Assembly (NCBI RefSeq): GCF_947490095.1
Contig: NZ_CANLFS010000015.1
Coordinates: forward strand, 1 to 64,000
Length of the DNA: 64,000 nucleotides
From: an uncultured Halomonas sp.
GTDB lineage: Bacteria > Pseudomonadota > Gammaproteobacteria > Pseudomonadales > Halomonadaceae
Reading direction: 5' to 3'
Below, one piece after another: positions 18,948-32,959 of the stretch; the first letter of the stretch is position 1; each line of letters begins with the position of its first letter. The position numbers and the translations under genes were made by a program. The notes beneath the pieces are model-generated. The model was not told the DNA's origin and searched no databases. It saw only the letters and a list, made by a program, of their open reading frames with translations.

Positions 18948-20054
18948 TCAGGCAGCGTGGCGCTGCGTGGCGATGGCCAGTGCCCGGTCGGAGGCGTCGA
19001 ACAGGTGAGTATGCTCGACATCGACGCGCAGGGCGACGTCCTGGCCGACCTGCCAGTCGCTGGGCGCTTCGCTGCGGTGGATCAGCAGGGTGTCGCCTTC
19101 CCGTGGCTCGAGATAGACATAGACCTCGTTGCCCAGGTACTCGACGTTGACGATCTCGAAGCGGTTGTCGCCCTCGGCCTCGGCCAGCCGCAGGTGCTCG
19201 GGGCGCACGCCCAGCGACAGCTCGGCGCCGGGCCCTTGGCCGCTGGCGTCCTGGGGCAGCGACAGCTCGCCGAGCCCCGGGGCCTGGACCCGACAGCCCT
19301 CCTCGTTCCCGCCGAGCAGTTCGGCCGGCATGAAGTTCATGGTGGGCGAGCCGATGAAGCCGGCGACGAACCTGGTGGCCGGCTGCTGGTAGAGCGTCTG
19401 GGGGCTGCCGACCTGCTCGATGCGACCGTCGCGCAGTACCACGATCTTGTCCGCCAGGGTCATCGCCTCCACCTGGTCGTGGGTGACGTAGATCATGGTG
19501 GAGCCCAGGCGGTGGTGCAGGCGGGCGATCTCGTTGCGCATCTGCACGCGCAGCGAGGCGTCCAGGTTGGAGAGCGGCTCGTCGAACAGCAGGATGCGCG
19601 GCTCCCGGGCCATGGCGCGCCCCATGGCCACGCGCTGGCGCTGGCCGCCGGAGAGCTCCTTGGGCTTGCGGTGCAGCAGCTCCTCGAGCTGCAGGATGCG
19701 GGCCGTGGCCATCACGCGCTCATCGACGGTCTCGTTGGCCATCTTGGCCAGCTTGAGGCCGAAGGCCATGTTCTCGTAGACCGTCATGTGCGGGTAGAGG
19801 GCGTAGGACTGGAACACCATGCCCACGCCGCGCTCGCGGGGCGGCAGGTCGTTGACCACGTCGTCGGCGATCCTGAGCTCGCCGTCGCTGATCGACTCGA
19901 GCCCGGCGATCAGGCGCAGCAGGGTCGACTTGCCGCAGCCTGAAGGACCGACGAAGACCACGAATTCTCCGTTGCCGACCCGCAGATCGACGTCCTTGAT
20001 GATATGGGTGCTACCAAAGGTCTTGTTGAGCTTTTCCAGGGTCACGCTTGCCAT
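18948..20054 (-). CDS. α-Glucoside ABC transporter ATPase
   Basis: A 368-residue MalK/UgpC-type ATPase. Motifs are Walker A GPSGCGKST, Q-loop MVFQSYALYPHM, signature LSGGQRQRVAMGR, Walker B ILLFDEPLSNLD and switch VTHDQ, followed by tandem OB-fold C-terminal domains (GVRPEHLRL). It is fifth in the minus-strand operon that begins with the binding protein at 24847 and follows the α-glucosidase by 54 bp. It is similar to, but distinct from, the neighbouring malK at 17816-18931. Its natural partners are the permeases at 21751-23564. Confidence 0.92.
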   Translation of the reverse strand: MASVTLEKLNKTFGSTHIIKDVDLRVGNGEFVVFVGPSGCGKSTLLRLIAGLESISDGELRIADDVVNDLPPRERGVGMVFQSYALYPHMTVYENMAFGLKLAKMANETVDERVMATARILQLEELLHRKPKELSGGQRQRVAMGRAMAREPRILLFDEPLSNLDASLRVQMRNEIARLHHRLGSTMIYVTHDQVEAMTLADKIVVLRDGRIEQVGSPQTLYQQPATRFVAGFIGSPTMNFMPAELLGGNEEGCRVQAPGLGELSLPQDASGQGPGAELSLGVRPEHLRLAEAEGDNRFEIVNVEYLGNEVYVYLEPREGDTLLIHRSEAPSDWQVGQDVALRVDVEHTHLFDASDRALAIATQRHAA

Positions 20055-20108
20055 CTTGCGACTCCTAGCCGGCCGCGAAGGCCGGCTCTTGTTTTATGTT
20101 GTATGGCG

Positions 20109-21725
20109 TTAGTGGTCGAGGGACAGGAAGGCTGCCTGGTAAGGCGGCAGGGTCAGGGTGTTGCCATCGAGTGTCGAGATAAAGCCGTGCCCCCGGAGCG
20201 GAGTGCCGGACTGAGGCAGCGTCGTGCTCAGGGTCTTGTCGCTGAGGTTGAAGACACATAGAAGGCGCTCCTGGCTCCCTTCGCGCACGAAGCCGAGCAA
20301 TTCTTCGCCAACCTCCACGAGGTGGATATCCCCCTCGATCAGGGCGGCGTGCTGACGACGGAAGGCCAGCAGGGTGCGAGTGGCATTGAGCACCGAATTG
20401 GCATCGCCTTGCTGATTGGCGACGGCCAGGGGAAGGTGGCGCTCCTCTACCGGTAACCACGGCTCCACCTGCGAGAATCCGCCCTGTTCGCTGTGGGTCC
20501 AGGGCATCGGTGTGCGGCAGCCGTCGCGGCCCTTGAACTCTGGCCACAACACCTTGCCGTAAGGATCCTGAATACGCTCGAAGGGCACATCGGCCTCGGG
20601 AAGGCCTAGCTCTTCGCCTTGGTAGAGGCAGATACTGCCGCGCAGCGACAGGGCCATGGCCAGGGCTACCTTGGGGTAGGCAACGGGGTCTTCGTCGGCT
20701 CCCCAGCGGGTCGCGCTGCGTACCACATCGTGGTTGGATAATGCCCAGCAGGGCCAGGCGTCGCCGGCGAGCCGTTGGAAGCGGTCGACTACCTCGCGAA
20801 TGTAGGCCGGCGAGTGGGGAGCGTTGAGCAGGTCGAAAGTATAGGCCATGTGCAGCTTGTCGCCGCCGGCGGTGTACTCGGCCATGCGCTCGAGAGGGTT
20901 GTCGTCGCCGATCTCGCCTACTGTGGTGGTGCCGGGAAATTCGTTCATCAAGGCGCGTAGCTCCTTGAGGAAATCGAGATTCTCCGGGCGGCTCAGGTCA
21001 TAGACGTGACGTTGCCAGGTGTAGGGGTTGCTGTCCGGTGCCCCCAGGGTCTTGGCCTCGCCCTCGGGCACCGGCGGGTTGTCGCGCAGCGCTGTGTCGT
21101 GGAAATAAAAGTTGACGGTATCGAGACGAAAACCATCGACGCCGAGCTCGAGCCAGAAGCGCATGTTGTCGAGCTGAGCTTGGCGCGCCTCCGGATGGTG
21201 GAAGTTCACATCCGGCTGACTTTTCAGGAAGTTATGCAGATAGTACTGCCGGCGACGGGAGTCGAAGGTCCAGGCTGCCCCTCCGAAGATCGACAGCCAG
21301 TTATTGGGTGGCGTGCCGTCGGGCTTGGGGTCTGCCCACACGAACCAGTCGGCCTTGTCGTTTGTACGGTCTTGGCGGCTCTCCTGGAACCAGGGGTGCT
21401 GATCCGAGGTATGGCTGATGACCTGGTCGATCATCACTTTCAGGCCCAGGGCATGGGCACGCTTCAGCAGCGCCTTGAAGTCACCGAGGGTGCCGAACAT
21501 CGGGTCGACGTCGCGGTAGTCGCTGACGTCGTAGCCGAAGTCGAGCATCGGCGAGGTGAAGAAGGGCGACAGCCAGATGCCGTCCACGTTCAGGCTGGCG
21601 ACGTAGTCCAGCTTCTCGGTGATGCCCGCCAGGTCGCCGATGCCGTCGCCGTTGCTGTCCATGAAGCTGCGCGGGTAGATCTGGTAGATGACGCCGCCGC
21701 GCCACCAGGTCAGGTTGTCTTGCAT
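20109..21725 (-). CDS. Cytoplasmic GH13_23 α-glucosidase, copy 3
   Basis: A 538-residue α-glucosidase. I chose the ATG at 21725 (MQDNLTWWRGGVIYQIYPRSF) because AAGGA lies 7 bases upstream and the product then has the length and start of the crystallised Halomonas α-glucosidase, as I remember it. An in-frame ATG at 21746 would add seven residues. From the chosen start the catalytic residues are D202 (GFRLDTVNF), E271 (VGEIGD) and D333 (LSNHDVVRS), the same numbering as that enzyme. The related enzymes hydrolyse maltose and sucrose and can transglucosylate. It sits inside the α-glucoside ABC operon between permease and ATPase genes, so it probably acts directly on the imported disaccharide. Confidence 0.95.
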   Translation of the reverse strand: MQDNLTWWRGGVIYQIYPRSFMDSNGDGIGDLAGITEKLDYVASLNVDGIWLSPFFTSPMLDFGYDVSDYRDVDPMFGTLGDFKALLKRAHALGLKVMIDQVISHTSDQHPWFQESRQDRTNDKADWFVWADPKPDGTPPNNWLSIFGGAAWTFDSRRRQYYLHNFLKSQPDVNFHHPEARQAQLDNMRFWLELGVDGFRLDTVNFYFHDTALRDNPPVPEGEAKTLGAPDSNPYTWQRHVYDLSRPENLDFLKELRALMNEFPGTTTVGEIGDDNPLERMAEYTAGGDKLHMAYTFDLLNAPHSPAYIREVVDRFQRLAGDAWPCWALSNHDVVRSATRWGADEDPVAYPKVALAMALSLRGSICLYQGEELGLPEADVPFERIQDPYGKVLWPEFKGRDGCRTPMPWTHSEQGGFSQVEPWLPVEERHLPLAVANQQGDANSVLNATRTLLAFRRQHAALIEGDIHLVEVGEELLGFVREGSQERLLCVFNLSDKTLSTTLPQSGTPLRGHGFISTLDGNTLTLPPYQAAFLSLDH

Positions 21726-21750
21726 CTTGGGGTCCTTGGATGTCATGGGG

Positions 21751-22589
21751 TCAGCCCTTGACCGCGCCGGCGGTCAGGCCGGAGACGATGCGGCGCTGGA
21801 AGATCATTACCAGAATGACCAGCGGCACGGTGACGGTCACCGAGGCGGCCATGATCGGCCCCCAGGGCAGCTCGTGCTGGCTACCGCCGGAGATCAGGGC
21901 GATCGCCACCGGCACGGTGCGCTGGTCGTCGGTGAGGGTGAAGGTCAGGGCGAAGAGGAATTCGTTCCAGGCGGCGATGAAGGCCAGCAGGCCGGTGGTC
22001 GCCATGGCCGGCCACATCAGCGGCAGAAAGACCTTGGTGATGGTCACCCAGGGGGTGGCGCCGTCCATGATCGCCGCCTCTTCCAGCTCCATGGGCAGCT
22101 GCTTCATGAAGGTGGTCAGCACCCAGACGGTGAAGGGCAGGGTGAAGATGGTGTAGCTCAGGATCAGGCCGGCCGGGTTGTTGTAGAGGCCGAGCCCGCG
22201 GATCACCTCGAAGAGCCCGGAGAGCACCGCCACCTGGGGAAACATGGAGACCCCGAGGATCACCAGCATCACCGTGGTACGGCCGCGGAAGCGGACCCGG
22301 CCCAGCGCATAGGAGGCGGTGATGCCCAGCAGCAGGGCGATGAAGACCACGGAGAGCGAGACGATGATCGAGTTGAGGATGGCGCGCACGAAGCTCTTCT
22401 GGGTGAAGATCTGCACGTAGTTGCCGAAGTCCACCGTCGACAGCCAGAAATCGACCCGGAACAGGTCGCTGGAGGGCTTCAGCGAGGTGATCACCGCGTA
22501 GTAGAAGGGGAAGATGGCGTAGACCATCACCACGGCGATCAGGGCATAGAACCCGACCCGCTTGGCGAGCTTGGTCAGCTGATACTGGT

Positions 22590-22593
<4 letters not shown>
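21751..22593 (-). CDS. α-Glucoside ABC transporter permease (MalG-like)
   Basis: A 280-residue inner-membrane permease. It starts at 22593 (MNQYQLTKLAKRVGFYALIAVVMVYAIFP in outline) and overlaps the upstream permease by 4 bp (ATGA), indicating translational coupling; the same frame stays open to 23280 only as an artefact. About six membrane segments are visible. The EAA loop is ELEEAAIMDGATPWVT...LPLMWP, and the C-terminal RRIVSGLTAGAVKG is characteristic of MalG-type subunits. It belongs to the operon binding protein, permease 1, permease 2, α-glucosidase, ATPase. Confidence 0.94.
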
Positions 22594-23564
<971 letters not shown>

Positions 23565-23578
23565 GGGGACCTCCTGGG

Positions 23579-24847
23579 TTACCAGCGGCGACGCTTGATG
23601 CGGGAGAGTTCGCTGTCCACCTGGGAGACGGCCTCGGCGCCGCTCTGGTCACCGGAGAGCACCTGGTGCACGGCGTTGAAGAAGCTGTTGCTCACCCGGC
23701 CGTAGTTGTCGCCGGTGGGGGCGGAGGGGCGTGCCACGGCGTTGGTGAAGGTGTCGTAGAGGGTGCCGAAGAAGGGCACGGCGTCGAGCACCTCCTCGTC
23801 CTCGTAGAGGGAGGCCAGGGTGGGGTTGTAGGCGCCCTCGATGGCGCGACGCTTCTGCTCCGCCTCGCCGGTCAGGAAGGCCACCAGGTCGGCTGCGAGC
23901 TCGGGGTTCTCGGTGTAGCGGGACACGGCGAGGTTCCAGCCACCCAGGGTGGCGGCACTCTCCTGGCCCTCGGCGCTGGGCAGCTTGACCGCGCCGACCT
24001 TGTCGCGCACGTTGCTGTCCTCGCTCTGGGCCAGGGACCAGGCATAGGGCCAGTTGCGCATGAACACCGCATTGCCGCTCTGGAAGATGCCGCGGGCCTC
24101 TTCTTCGGTGTAGTTGAGCACGCCTTTCGGCGAGATGTTGCCGATCCAGCTGGCGGCGAGATCCAGCGCCTCGGCGGCCTGGGCGTTGTCGATGGTGATC
24201 TCGCCCTCGGCATCGACGATGGTGCCGCCGCCGTAGCTGGCGATCCACTCCAGGGCGTTGCAGGTCAGCCCCTCGTAGGCACGGCCCTGGAAGACATAGC
24301 CCCACATCCGGTCATTGCCGGCCTCGCGCTCGGCGGCCTGGATCTCGGTGGCGATCTCGGTCAGCTCCTCCCAGGTCTCCGGGGCCTCGAATCCATGCTC
24401 CTCGAGCAGGTCCTTGCGGTAGTAGAGCACTCCGGCATCGGTGAACCAGGGCATGGCCACCAGGCGATCATCGATGGTGTTGTTGGCTACGATGGCCTCG
24501 AAGTGGCCCTCGGCGGCGTCCTCGCCAAGCGTCTCGCTCAGGTCGAGCAGGTGGTTGGCCAGCAGGCCCGGCCACACGACGTCGGTCTGCATCACGTCGA
24601 TGTCGCTGGACTGGGCGGAGAGGATCTGCTGGTAGAGCGACAGCCGCTCGGTGGAGGAGTTGGGAGTGGAGACGATGTCGACCTCGTGGCCGGTCTTCTC
24701 CTCCCACTGGGCGACGCCCTCCTCGCACAGGGTGAGCTCGGCGCCGACGGCGCCACAGGAGATGGTCAGGTCCGCAGCCTGGGCCTGGCTGCTGCCGGCG
24801 GCGGCGCCGGCCAGGGCGATGGCGGAGATCAGGGTCTTCTTGAACAT
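23579..24847 (-). CDS. α-Glucoside ABC transporter substrate-binding protein
   Basis: A 422-residue periplasmic binding protein. The start at 24847 (MFKKTLISAIALAGAAAG) gives a signal peptide cleaved after AQAA, with GAGGAAG upstream; the frame open to 24931 is not needed. The body is solute-binding family 1 (DVDVMQTDVVWPGLLANHLLDL-type region, WFTDAGVLYYRKDLL, and an aromatic-rich pocket). It heads the α-glucoside operon and is preceded by a LacI-type operator at 24934-24947. The paralogue at 4694-5983 lacks membrane partners. The pair resembles ThuE/AglE-type proteins; trehalose, maltose or sucrose are all possible ligands. Confidence 0.92.
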   Translation of the reverse strand: MFKKTLISAIALAGAAAGSSQAQAADLTISCGAVGAELTLCEEGVAQWEEKTGHEVDIVSTPNSSTERLSLYQQILSAQSSDIDVMQTDVVWPGLLANHLLDLSETLGEDAAEGHFEAIVANNTIDDRLVAMPWFTDAGVLYYRKDLLEEHGFEAPETWEELTEIATEIQAAEREAGNDRMWGYVFQGRAYEGLTCNALEWIASYGGGTIVDAEGEITIDNAQAAEALDLAASWIGNISPKGVLNYTEEEARGIFQSGNAVFMRNWPYAWSLAQSEDSNVRDKVGAVKLPSAEGQESAATLGGWNLAVSRYTENPELAADLVAFLTGEAEQKRRAIEGAYNPTLASLYEDEEVLDAVPFFGTLYDTFTNAVARPSAPTGDNYGRVSNSFFNAVHQVLSGDQSGAEAVSQVDSELSRIKRRRW

Positions 24848-24933
24848 GCTGGCTTCCTCGTCGCTTGTTGTTGTCGCTGTTTCGTGGAGGGCCGGAGGCG
24901 AGATGTCATCCGCAGCCGTTCGCTCCCTCACGA

Positions 24934-24947
24934 CTTAAACGATTAAG
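24934..24947. promoter_or_regulatory. LacI-type operator before the α-glucoside ABC operon
   Basis: CTTAAACGATTAAG is a near-palindrome with central CG, 87 bp upstream of the binding-protein start. It is shared with the regulator's own promoter (2850-2863) and the porin promoter (26044-26057). The regulator at 1782-2834 is the obvious candidate to bind it. Confidence 0.6.
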
Positions 24948-25020
24948 ATAGTGTCCGGCACAGTTAGCCGCCGCTCACGCCGGAGTTCAACCGCGACTTT
25001 GGTCGCACCCTGCCTGGCGG

Positions 25021-25899
25021 TCAGGCCACCTCGTGGCCGCGGGCCGCCTCGTGGCCGCGGGCCGCCTCCAGCAGGGCGTACCACTCCTGGCGCGACAGGG
25101 AGAGCTCGGCCTCGTCGCGCAGGGTCGTGATCCGCGTCGGGTCGAGGGTGCCAATCACCGGCATCGGTGAACCCGGCAGGCGGCGTAGCCAGGCCAGGGC
25201 CACCCCGGCCGGGCTGACGCCATGGTGAGCGGCGATGTTTTCCAGGAGCCTTCCGGCCTGCCCCTCGAACAATGCGCCACCTCCCAACGGCGACCAAGCC
25301 ATGGGCGATAGGCCGTCCTGGCGCAACGCATCGAAGTGGCCATCGAACAGTGGGCTGGAGTGGTTCAGGGAGAGTTGCAGTTGGTGGTGCCTCAGCGGCG
25401 ATGAGAGTGCCGACTGAAGGCGACGCCACTGGTCGGGAAGGAAGTTGGATACCCCCAGGGCCGCTATCTTGCCGTCGCGCACGGCATCGTCCAGCACCCG
25501 GGCAGTGGTCTCGGCCTCCATCAGCGGGTCGGGACGGTGGATCAGGAAAACGTCAAGACGCTCGGTGCCCAGTCGCGATAGGGCTCGATCGATGGCACCG
25601 GTCAGCCAGTCCGGTGAGCTGTCGTAGTGCTTGATATCCCCCCGGTTCATCCTGATGCCCGCCTTGGTGACCACCCGGACCCGTCGTGCCAGGCTGGGGC
25701 GACGATGCAGTGCCTTGCCGAACAGGTGTTCGTTGAGTCCCTCGCCGCCATAGATGTCGGCGTGATCAAACCACTCGAGGCCCTGGTCGAGGCGAGCCTC
25801 GATCCAGTCGGCCAGCCGCTCAGGTGCCTGTAGTTCAGGGCGCTCATGCAGGCGCATCATACCCAGCATCAGGGAGAGAGAAGGGGGTTCGGGGGGCAT
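25021..25899 (-). CDS. Aldo/keto reductase family oxidoreductase (YdhF-like)
   Basis: A 292-residue NADPH-dependent aldo/keto reductase of the YdhF-like group. Visible features are the FDHADIYGGEGLNEHLFGKAL block with catalytic Asp and Tyr, VRVVTKAGIRM, RLGTERLDVFLIHRPDPLM, ALGVSNFLPDQW and the C-terminal cofactor loop PVIGTLDPTRI. Substrate unknown; sugars or small aldehydes are possible given the neighbourhood. An 18-bp tandem duplication at the extreme 3' end repeats AARGHE, so the tail is slightly irregular. It is divergent from the porin at 26150 and co-oriented with the α-glucoside operon, but with its own gap of about 170 bp before that operon. Confidence 0.87.
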   Translation of the reverse strand: MPPEPPSLSLMLGMMRLHERPELQAPERLADWIEARLDQGLEWFDHADIYGGEGLNEHLFGKALHRRPSLARRVRVVTKAGIRMNRGDIKHYDSSPDWLTGAIDRALSRLGTERLDVFLIHRPDPLMEAETTARVLDDAVRDGKIAALGVSNFLPDQWRRLQSALSSPLRHHQLQLSLNHSSPLFDGHFDALRQDGLSPMAWSPLGGGALFEGQAGRLLENIAAHHGVSPAGVALAWLRRLPGSPMPVIGTLDPTRITTLRDEAELSLSRQEWYALLEAARGHEAARGHEVA

Positions 25900-26007
25900 C
25901 GTCTGTCCTCAGTGGTGATGTCGATGGGCCAGGGTATGTCATGGCGAGAGCGGTTTGTTGTTTTATTACCGTTATTGAGCCTTTTTTTCGCTAAACCTTA
26001 GATATTG

Positions 26008-26023
26008 GTAGTGATATTACAAA
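26008..26023. promoter_or_regulatory. Weak HexR-like half-palindrome before the porin
   Basis: GTAGTGATATTACAAA matches the pgi-upstream palindrome (36452-36467) at 11 of 16 positions. It is the weakest member of the proposed HexR set and may be chance in this locally AT-rich promoter. Confidence 0.25.
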
Positions 26024-26043
26024 ATATGTTTTGAAGCCAAGCT

Positions 26044-26057
26044 CTGTATCGATTAAG
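26044..26057. promoter_or_regulatory. LacI-type operator before the porin gene
   Basis: CTGTATCGATTAAG matches the degenerate pattern CTKAAWCGATTWAG (from the other two sites) at 13 of 14 positions. It lies 93 bp upstream of the porin start and links the porin to the α-glucoside regulon. Confidence 0.55.
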
Positions 26058-26149
26058 TTTCGGATGGTGTTTCGCACCGGGGTGGCGCTTTGGCCCCGGG
26101 AGATGCCTCTCTTGATGATCACCCGTCGCGACAATAACAAAGGACGAGA

Positions 26150-27671
<1,522 letters not shown>

Positions 27672-27732
27672 GTTGGCAGGGCCCAGCATTGCCCGGTTCT
27701 CGCCTTGTTGATATGTAGCTGTTTCGATGCTT

Positions 27733-27759
27733 GCCTGCGGCCCTCGCCGTAGGCTTTTT
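27733..27759 (+). terminator. Intrinsic terminator after the porin gene
   Basis: GCCTGCGG pairs with CCGTAGGC (one G-T wobble) around a 6-nt loop and is followed by TTTTTG. It lies 62 bp after the porin stop. Confidence 0.7.
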
Positions 27760-27897
27760 GCATTGGGCACCCGGCTTCGCCGTGACCGTGACATGGGCGG
27801 GAGACTCGGCTGGAGCGAAGGCGAGCATAGCCATCGACGCCGCCCGGCGCAGCGGCGATAATCGTTGCTTCCTTTCATGCAACGACGAGAAGAGACC

Positions 27898-28266
27898 ATG
27901 ACCATCAATCGCTACGACACCAAGGCGCGCATGAGTCGTGCCGTTATCCACAACGGCATCGCGTACCTGTGTGGTCAGGTGGCCGGCCCCGAGGCGCGCC
28001 AGGGTGACATCACCGCCCAGACCGAGAGCATGCTGGCGCGTGTGGATGCCCTGCTCCAGGAGATTGGCAGCGACCGCGAGAGCCTGCTGACCGCCACCAT
28101 CTACCTCAAGGATGGCCAGGATGTTGCCGCCATGAACGCGGTGTGGGATGCCTGGGTGCCTAGCGGCCATGCCCCGGCACGCACCTGCGTTTGCGCGCCG
28201 CTGCCGGCCGATGAGCTCAAGGTGGAGGTCACCGTTACCGCCGCCGTGCCGGCAACCGATGGCTAA
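27898..28266 (+). CDS. RidA/YjgF family protein
   Basis: A 122-residue protein of the Rid (YjgF/YER057c/UK114) superfamily. The start at 27898 ([20 protein letters not shown]) follows GAGAAGAGACC. The core [36 protein letters not shown] region, the [14 protein letters not shown] block and the terminal VEVTVTAAV strand are all present. The position of the catalytic Arg seen in archetypal RidA (ANPxARxxV) is occupied here by [13 protein letters not shown], which includes an Arg, so enamine/imine deaminase activity is possible. It stands alone between the porin and the symporter, followed by a small hairpin. No substrate is inferred. Confidence 0.88.
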   Translation: MTINRYDTKARMSRAVIHNGIAYLCGQVAGPEARQGDITAQTESMLARVDALLQEIGSDRESLLTATIYLKDGQDVAAMNAVWDAWVPSGHAPARTCVCAPLPADELKVEVTVTAAVPATDG

Positions 28267-28280
28267 CGATTAGCGGTCCT

Positions 28281-28303
28281 GATGCCCTCCCAATGAGGGC
28301 ATC
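28281..28303 (+). terminator. Hairpin after the RidA-family gene
   Basis: GATGCCCTC pairs perfectly with GAGGGCATC around a 5-nt loop, 15 bases past the stop codon. No U-run follows, so termination efficiency is uncertain. Confidence 0.5.
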
Positions 28304-28484
28304 CGGCTAGCGGGGTGACAGCACCGCTTGGCCTGGCAGGATTGAAAAGGATAACGGCCTCTTTTGGACCAATGTCGAATATTGGCGGATGGCTATCCGG
28401 CTAGAATGGCGTGGTGGTTCTTAATGTCAGACATTCCGGCCGGTATGGTCGGGCCCCGACACCGACAACAAGAGAGGCTCATTC

Positions 28485-30083
28485 ATGCATGCCCTCACTC
28501 TGGCGTCCTTCCTGTTCTTCACGGGGCTAGTCGCCTTTATCACCTGGCGTATCACGCGCCGCGACGATCACTCCAGCACGAGTGGTTACTTTCTGGCCGG
28601 CCGCACCCTGACCTTCCCGCTGATTGCGGGGTCGCTGCTGATGACCAACCTGTCCACCGAACAGATGGTGGGACTCAATGGTGCTGCCTTTACCGACGGC
28701 CTTAGTGTGATGGCCTGGGAAGTGGTCGCCGTCATTGCCCTGGTGGCGTTGGCGTTGTTTTTCCTGCCCCGTTTCCTGAAAAGCGGCATCGCCACCCTGC
28801 CGCAGTTGCTGGAGATCCGCTTCGACCGCGGCACTCAGCTGATCACCAACGTCATCTTCCTGATCGCCTATGCCGTGATCCTGCTGCCGATCATCCTCTA
28901 CTCCGGCGCCATGGGGCTGCAGGGCATGCTCGACCTGCAGGGGCTCACCGGTATTCAGTCGCCGACCGTGCTGCTGTGGCTAACCGTCTGGATCGTGGGC
29001 ATCATCGGTGCCGTCTATGCGCTGTTCGGCGGCCTGCGTACGGTGGCCGTTTCCGACACCCTGAACGGCGTGGGACTGCTGATCGGCGGCTTCGTGATCG
29101 TCTACTTCGGGCTGCAGGCGGTGAGCGGCGGCAACGGCGTGATGGAAGGCTGGAATGTCCTCAAGGCGAGCGATCCGGAGAAGCTCAATTCCATCGGTGG
29201 CAGCGAGCAGCAGGTGCCTTTCTTCACCCTGTTCACCGGGGTCTTCTTGATCAACGTCTTCTACTGGACCACCAACCAGCAGATCATTCAGCGGACCTTT
29301 GCGGCCAAGAACCTCGCGGAAGGGCAGAAGGGCGTGTTGCTGACCGGCTTCTTCAAGCTGCTGGGACCGCTCTATCTGGTGCTGCCGGGTATCATTGCCT
29401 ACCATCTCTATGCCGACCAGGGGGTGCGCGCCGACGAGGCTTATGGCCAGTTGGTATTCAACGTGCTTCCGCCATATCTGACGGGCTTCTTCGCCGCCGT
29501 GATGGTGGGGGCCATCCTCTCGTCGTTCAACTCGGCACTCAACAGTACCACCACGATCTTCAGCCTGGGTATCTACAAGGGAGTGCTCAACAAGGAGGCA
29601 AGCGAGGAGCAGGTGGTCAAGTCGGGTAAGGTATTCGGCTGGATCATGGCGCTGGTGACCATGATCATCGCGCCCCTGCTGGCGGGGCAGGATAGCCTGT
29701 TCGGCTACCTGCAAAAGATGAATGCCATCTACTTCATCCCCATCCTGGCGGTAGTGGTGGTGGGTCTACTCACCCGCCATGTTCCCCCCATGGCTGCCAA
29801 GATTGCACTCATCGGGGGCTGCCTGTTGATCGCCGCCGGTTATTTCGTGCCACCCTTCAACAAGCTGCCCGTGATCATGCACGAGTTTCACTTCGTGACC
29901 CTGGTCTTTGCGCTGCTGGTGGCGATGATGCTGCTGATTGGCAAGCTGCGCCCACGCGATACCGCCTGGGTGCATGAGGATGTGCAGGCGGTTGACCTGA
30001 CGCCCTGGAAGGCAGCCGTGCCCGTAGGTATCGTGCTGGTGGTACTGGTGATTGCCATCTATGCAGCCTTCGCCGGCGTCTAG
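28485..30083 (+). CDS. SSS-family Na+/solute symporter (YidK/vSGLT-like)
   Basis: A 532-residue inner-membrane Na+-coupled symporter of the solute:sodium symporter family, with about 14 hydrophobic segments. The N-terminus carries the family pattern: [56 protein letters not shown] and [24 protein letters not shown] resemble sugar-transporting members such as vSGLT and YidK, where the Na+ site includes these Ser/Asn/Thr residues. A sugar substrate is therefore likely, fitting the halophilic setting and the neighbouring glucose genes, but amino acid or organic acid transport cannot be excluded. It is convergent with hexR. The upstream gap (28267-28484) contains two small palindromes, CCAAT...ATTGG and AATGTCAGACATT, as possible operator sites. 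Confidence 0.9.
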   Translation: MHALTLASFLFFTGLVAFITWRITRRDDHSSTSGYFLAGRTLTFPLIAGSLLMTNLSTEQMVGLNGAAFTDGLSVMAWEVVAVIALVALALFFLPRFLKSGIATLPQLLEIRFDRGTQLITNVIFLIAYAVILLPIILYSGAMGLQGMLDLQGLTGIQSPTVLLWLTVWIVGIIGAVYALFGGLRTVAVSDTLNGVGLLIGGFVIVYFGLQAVSGGNGVMEGWNVLKASDPEKLNSIGGSEQQVPFFTLFTGVFLINVFYWTTNQQIIQRTFAAKNLAEGQKGVLLTGFFKLLGPLYLVLPGIIAYHLYADQGVRADEAYGQLVFNVLPPYLTGFFAAVMVGAILSSFNSALNSTTTIFSLGIYKGVLNKEASEEQVVKSGKVFGWIMALVTMIIAPLLAGQDSLFGYLQKMNAIYFIPILAVVVVGLLTRHVPPMAAKIALIGGCLLIAAGYFVPPFNKLPVIMHEFHFVTLVFALLVAMMLLIGKLRPRDTAWVHEDVQAVDLTPWKAAVPVGIVLVVLVIAIYAAFAGV

Positions 30084-30166
30084 GGATAAGCAACGGCTTC
30101 GTGGCTGATCATGACGCATTGCCGCCCCGTCAATGTTTGGCGGGGCGTTACCGTGTCGAGGGGGTG

Positions 30167-31027
30167 TCAGTCGTCGGCATCGGGGTAGCGGGTATCCCGG
30201 AGGCTATCCTTGATCTTCTTGAGATGGCCCAGGAAGTCTTCTCCGCGGCGTAGCGTCACCCCGGTGGCCAGCACGTCGATTAGGGCCAGCTGGATCATTC
30301 GTGAGGTCATGGGCATGTAGTAGTCGGTATCCTCGGGGGTCGTGACCTCCAGGGTCTCGGTGCATTCCCGGGCCAGCGGCGAGTCCGGCGCGGTAATGCC
30401 CAGCACCACGGCGCCGCTTTCCCGGGCCAGTCTGGCGATATCGACCAGTTCGCGAGTGCGGCCGGTCCAGGAAATGATCATTACCACGTCGCCGGTATGG
30501 CAGGTGGAGGCCACCATGCGCTGCATCAGCACGTCGATGTAGGCGGTTACCGGCAGGTTGAAGCGGAAGAACTTGTGCTGGGCATCCTGCGCCACGGCAC
30601 CCGACGCGCCCAGGCCGAAGAAATGGACCTGCTTGGCCTGGATCAGGTAGTCGACCACGCGTTCGATCCGTGCGGCATCGGTCTGGCGGCGAGCGGCGTC
30701 CAGGGCGGCGATGGTGGCTCCGAAAATCTTCTGGGTATAATCGGTAGCACTGTCTTCGGGCTCCACCGCCTGGCTCACGTAGGGGGTTCCCCTGGCGAGG
30801 CTCTGGGCGAGCTTGATCTTGAAGTCCGGGTAGCCCTTGGCGTCGAAGCTGCGGCAGAAGCGATTGACGGTGGGTTCGCTGACGGAGGCCGCCTGGGCCA
30901 GGGTGGCGATGCTCATACTGGTCGCGGCGGTCGGGTCGGCGAGGATCACGTCGGCGACCTTGCGTTCGGATCGGTTGAGTTCCTCGAGGCGCTGACGGAT
31001 GCGATCGATCAGGTCGTGACGGGCCAT
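30167..31027 (-). CDS. hexR: HexR, RpiR-family regulator of glucose catabolism
   Basis: A 286-residue RpiR-family regulator. The N-terminal helix-turn-helix ([16 protein letters not shown], then [40 protein letters not shown]) and the C-terminal SIS sugar-phosphate-binding domain ([47 protein letters not shown]) are clear. In Pseudomonas and many gammaproteobacteria HexR binds KDPG and derepresses zwf, edd and related genes. Here it is divergent from zwf, the conserved arrangement. Similar palindromes occur upstream of hexR, zwf, pgi and edd in this window. Confidence 0.93.
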   Translation of the reverse strand: MARHDLIDRIRQRLEELNRSERKVADVILADPTAATSMSIATLAQAASVSEPTVNRFCRSFDAKGYPDFKIKLAQSLARGTPYVSQAVEPEDSATDYTQKIFGATIAALDAARRQTDAARIERVVDYLIQAKQVHFFGLGASGAVAQDAQHKFFRFNLPVTAYIDVLMQRMVASTCHTGDVVMIISWTGRTRELVDIARLARESGAVVLGITAPDSPLARECTETLEVTTPEDTDYYMPMTSRMIQLALIDVLATGVTLRRGEDFLGHLKKIKDSLRDTRYPDADD

Positions 31028-31087
31028 ATGGGAGAGCTCTCCGTGCTGGGGCGGCGCATGACCGCGAGTGGCGCGTTAGTCTGCAAT

Positions 31088-31103
31088 GTGGTGATTTAAC
31101 TAC
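31088..31103. promoter_or_regulatory. Putative HexR box, hexR side
   Basis: GTGGTGATTTAACTAC is a near-palindrome. With its flanking bases (31087-31104) it matches the pgi-upstream palindrome at 13 of 18 positions. It lies 60 bp before hexR and suggests autorepression. Confidence 0.5.
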
Positions 31104-31172
31104 ATGATGGTCGGCTATCCTAGCCTGAGACCCTGGGGTCAGGCCACCGGGGGCGCTTCGTTGAAAGGTTTT

Positions 31173-31188
31173 TTGGTAAAATTACAAA
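31173..31188. promoter_or_regulatory. Putative HexR box, zwf side
   Basis: TTGGTAAAATTACAAA contains a perfect ATTACA half-site and shares TTGGTAA with the edd-upstream palindrome. It lies 63 bp before zwf, overlapping the probable promoter. Confidence 0.5.
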
Positions 31189-31251
31189 TATAATCTTGCA
31201 ATGTCGGCGCCCTGCACGTATTTTTTTGTAAGTTAACGAAAGGGGGCGGAA

Positions 31252-32745
<1,494 letters not shown>

Positions 32746-32959
32746 GGCCAGCCGGCCGGACCCGGGAGCCCGCGGCGACTCTCTCGAGACCGCCATGATC
32801 CCCCAGGACGGCCGCAGCTGGTATGAAGACTACTAAGGCTTGCCGGCCGGGCCCGGGAGCCCGCGTCGACTCTCTCGAGACCGCCATGATCCCCCAGGAT
32901 GGCCGCAGCTGGTATGAAGACTATTGGAATTTACTGCTGCTTGAGCATGAATCTTGAGC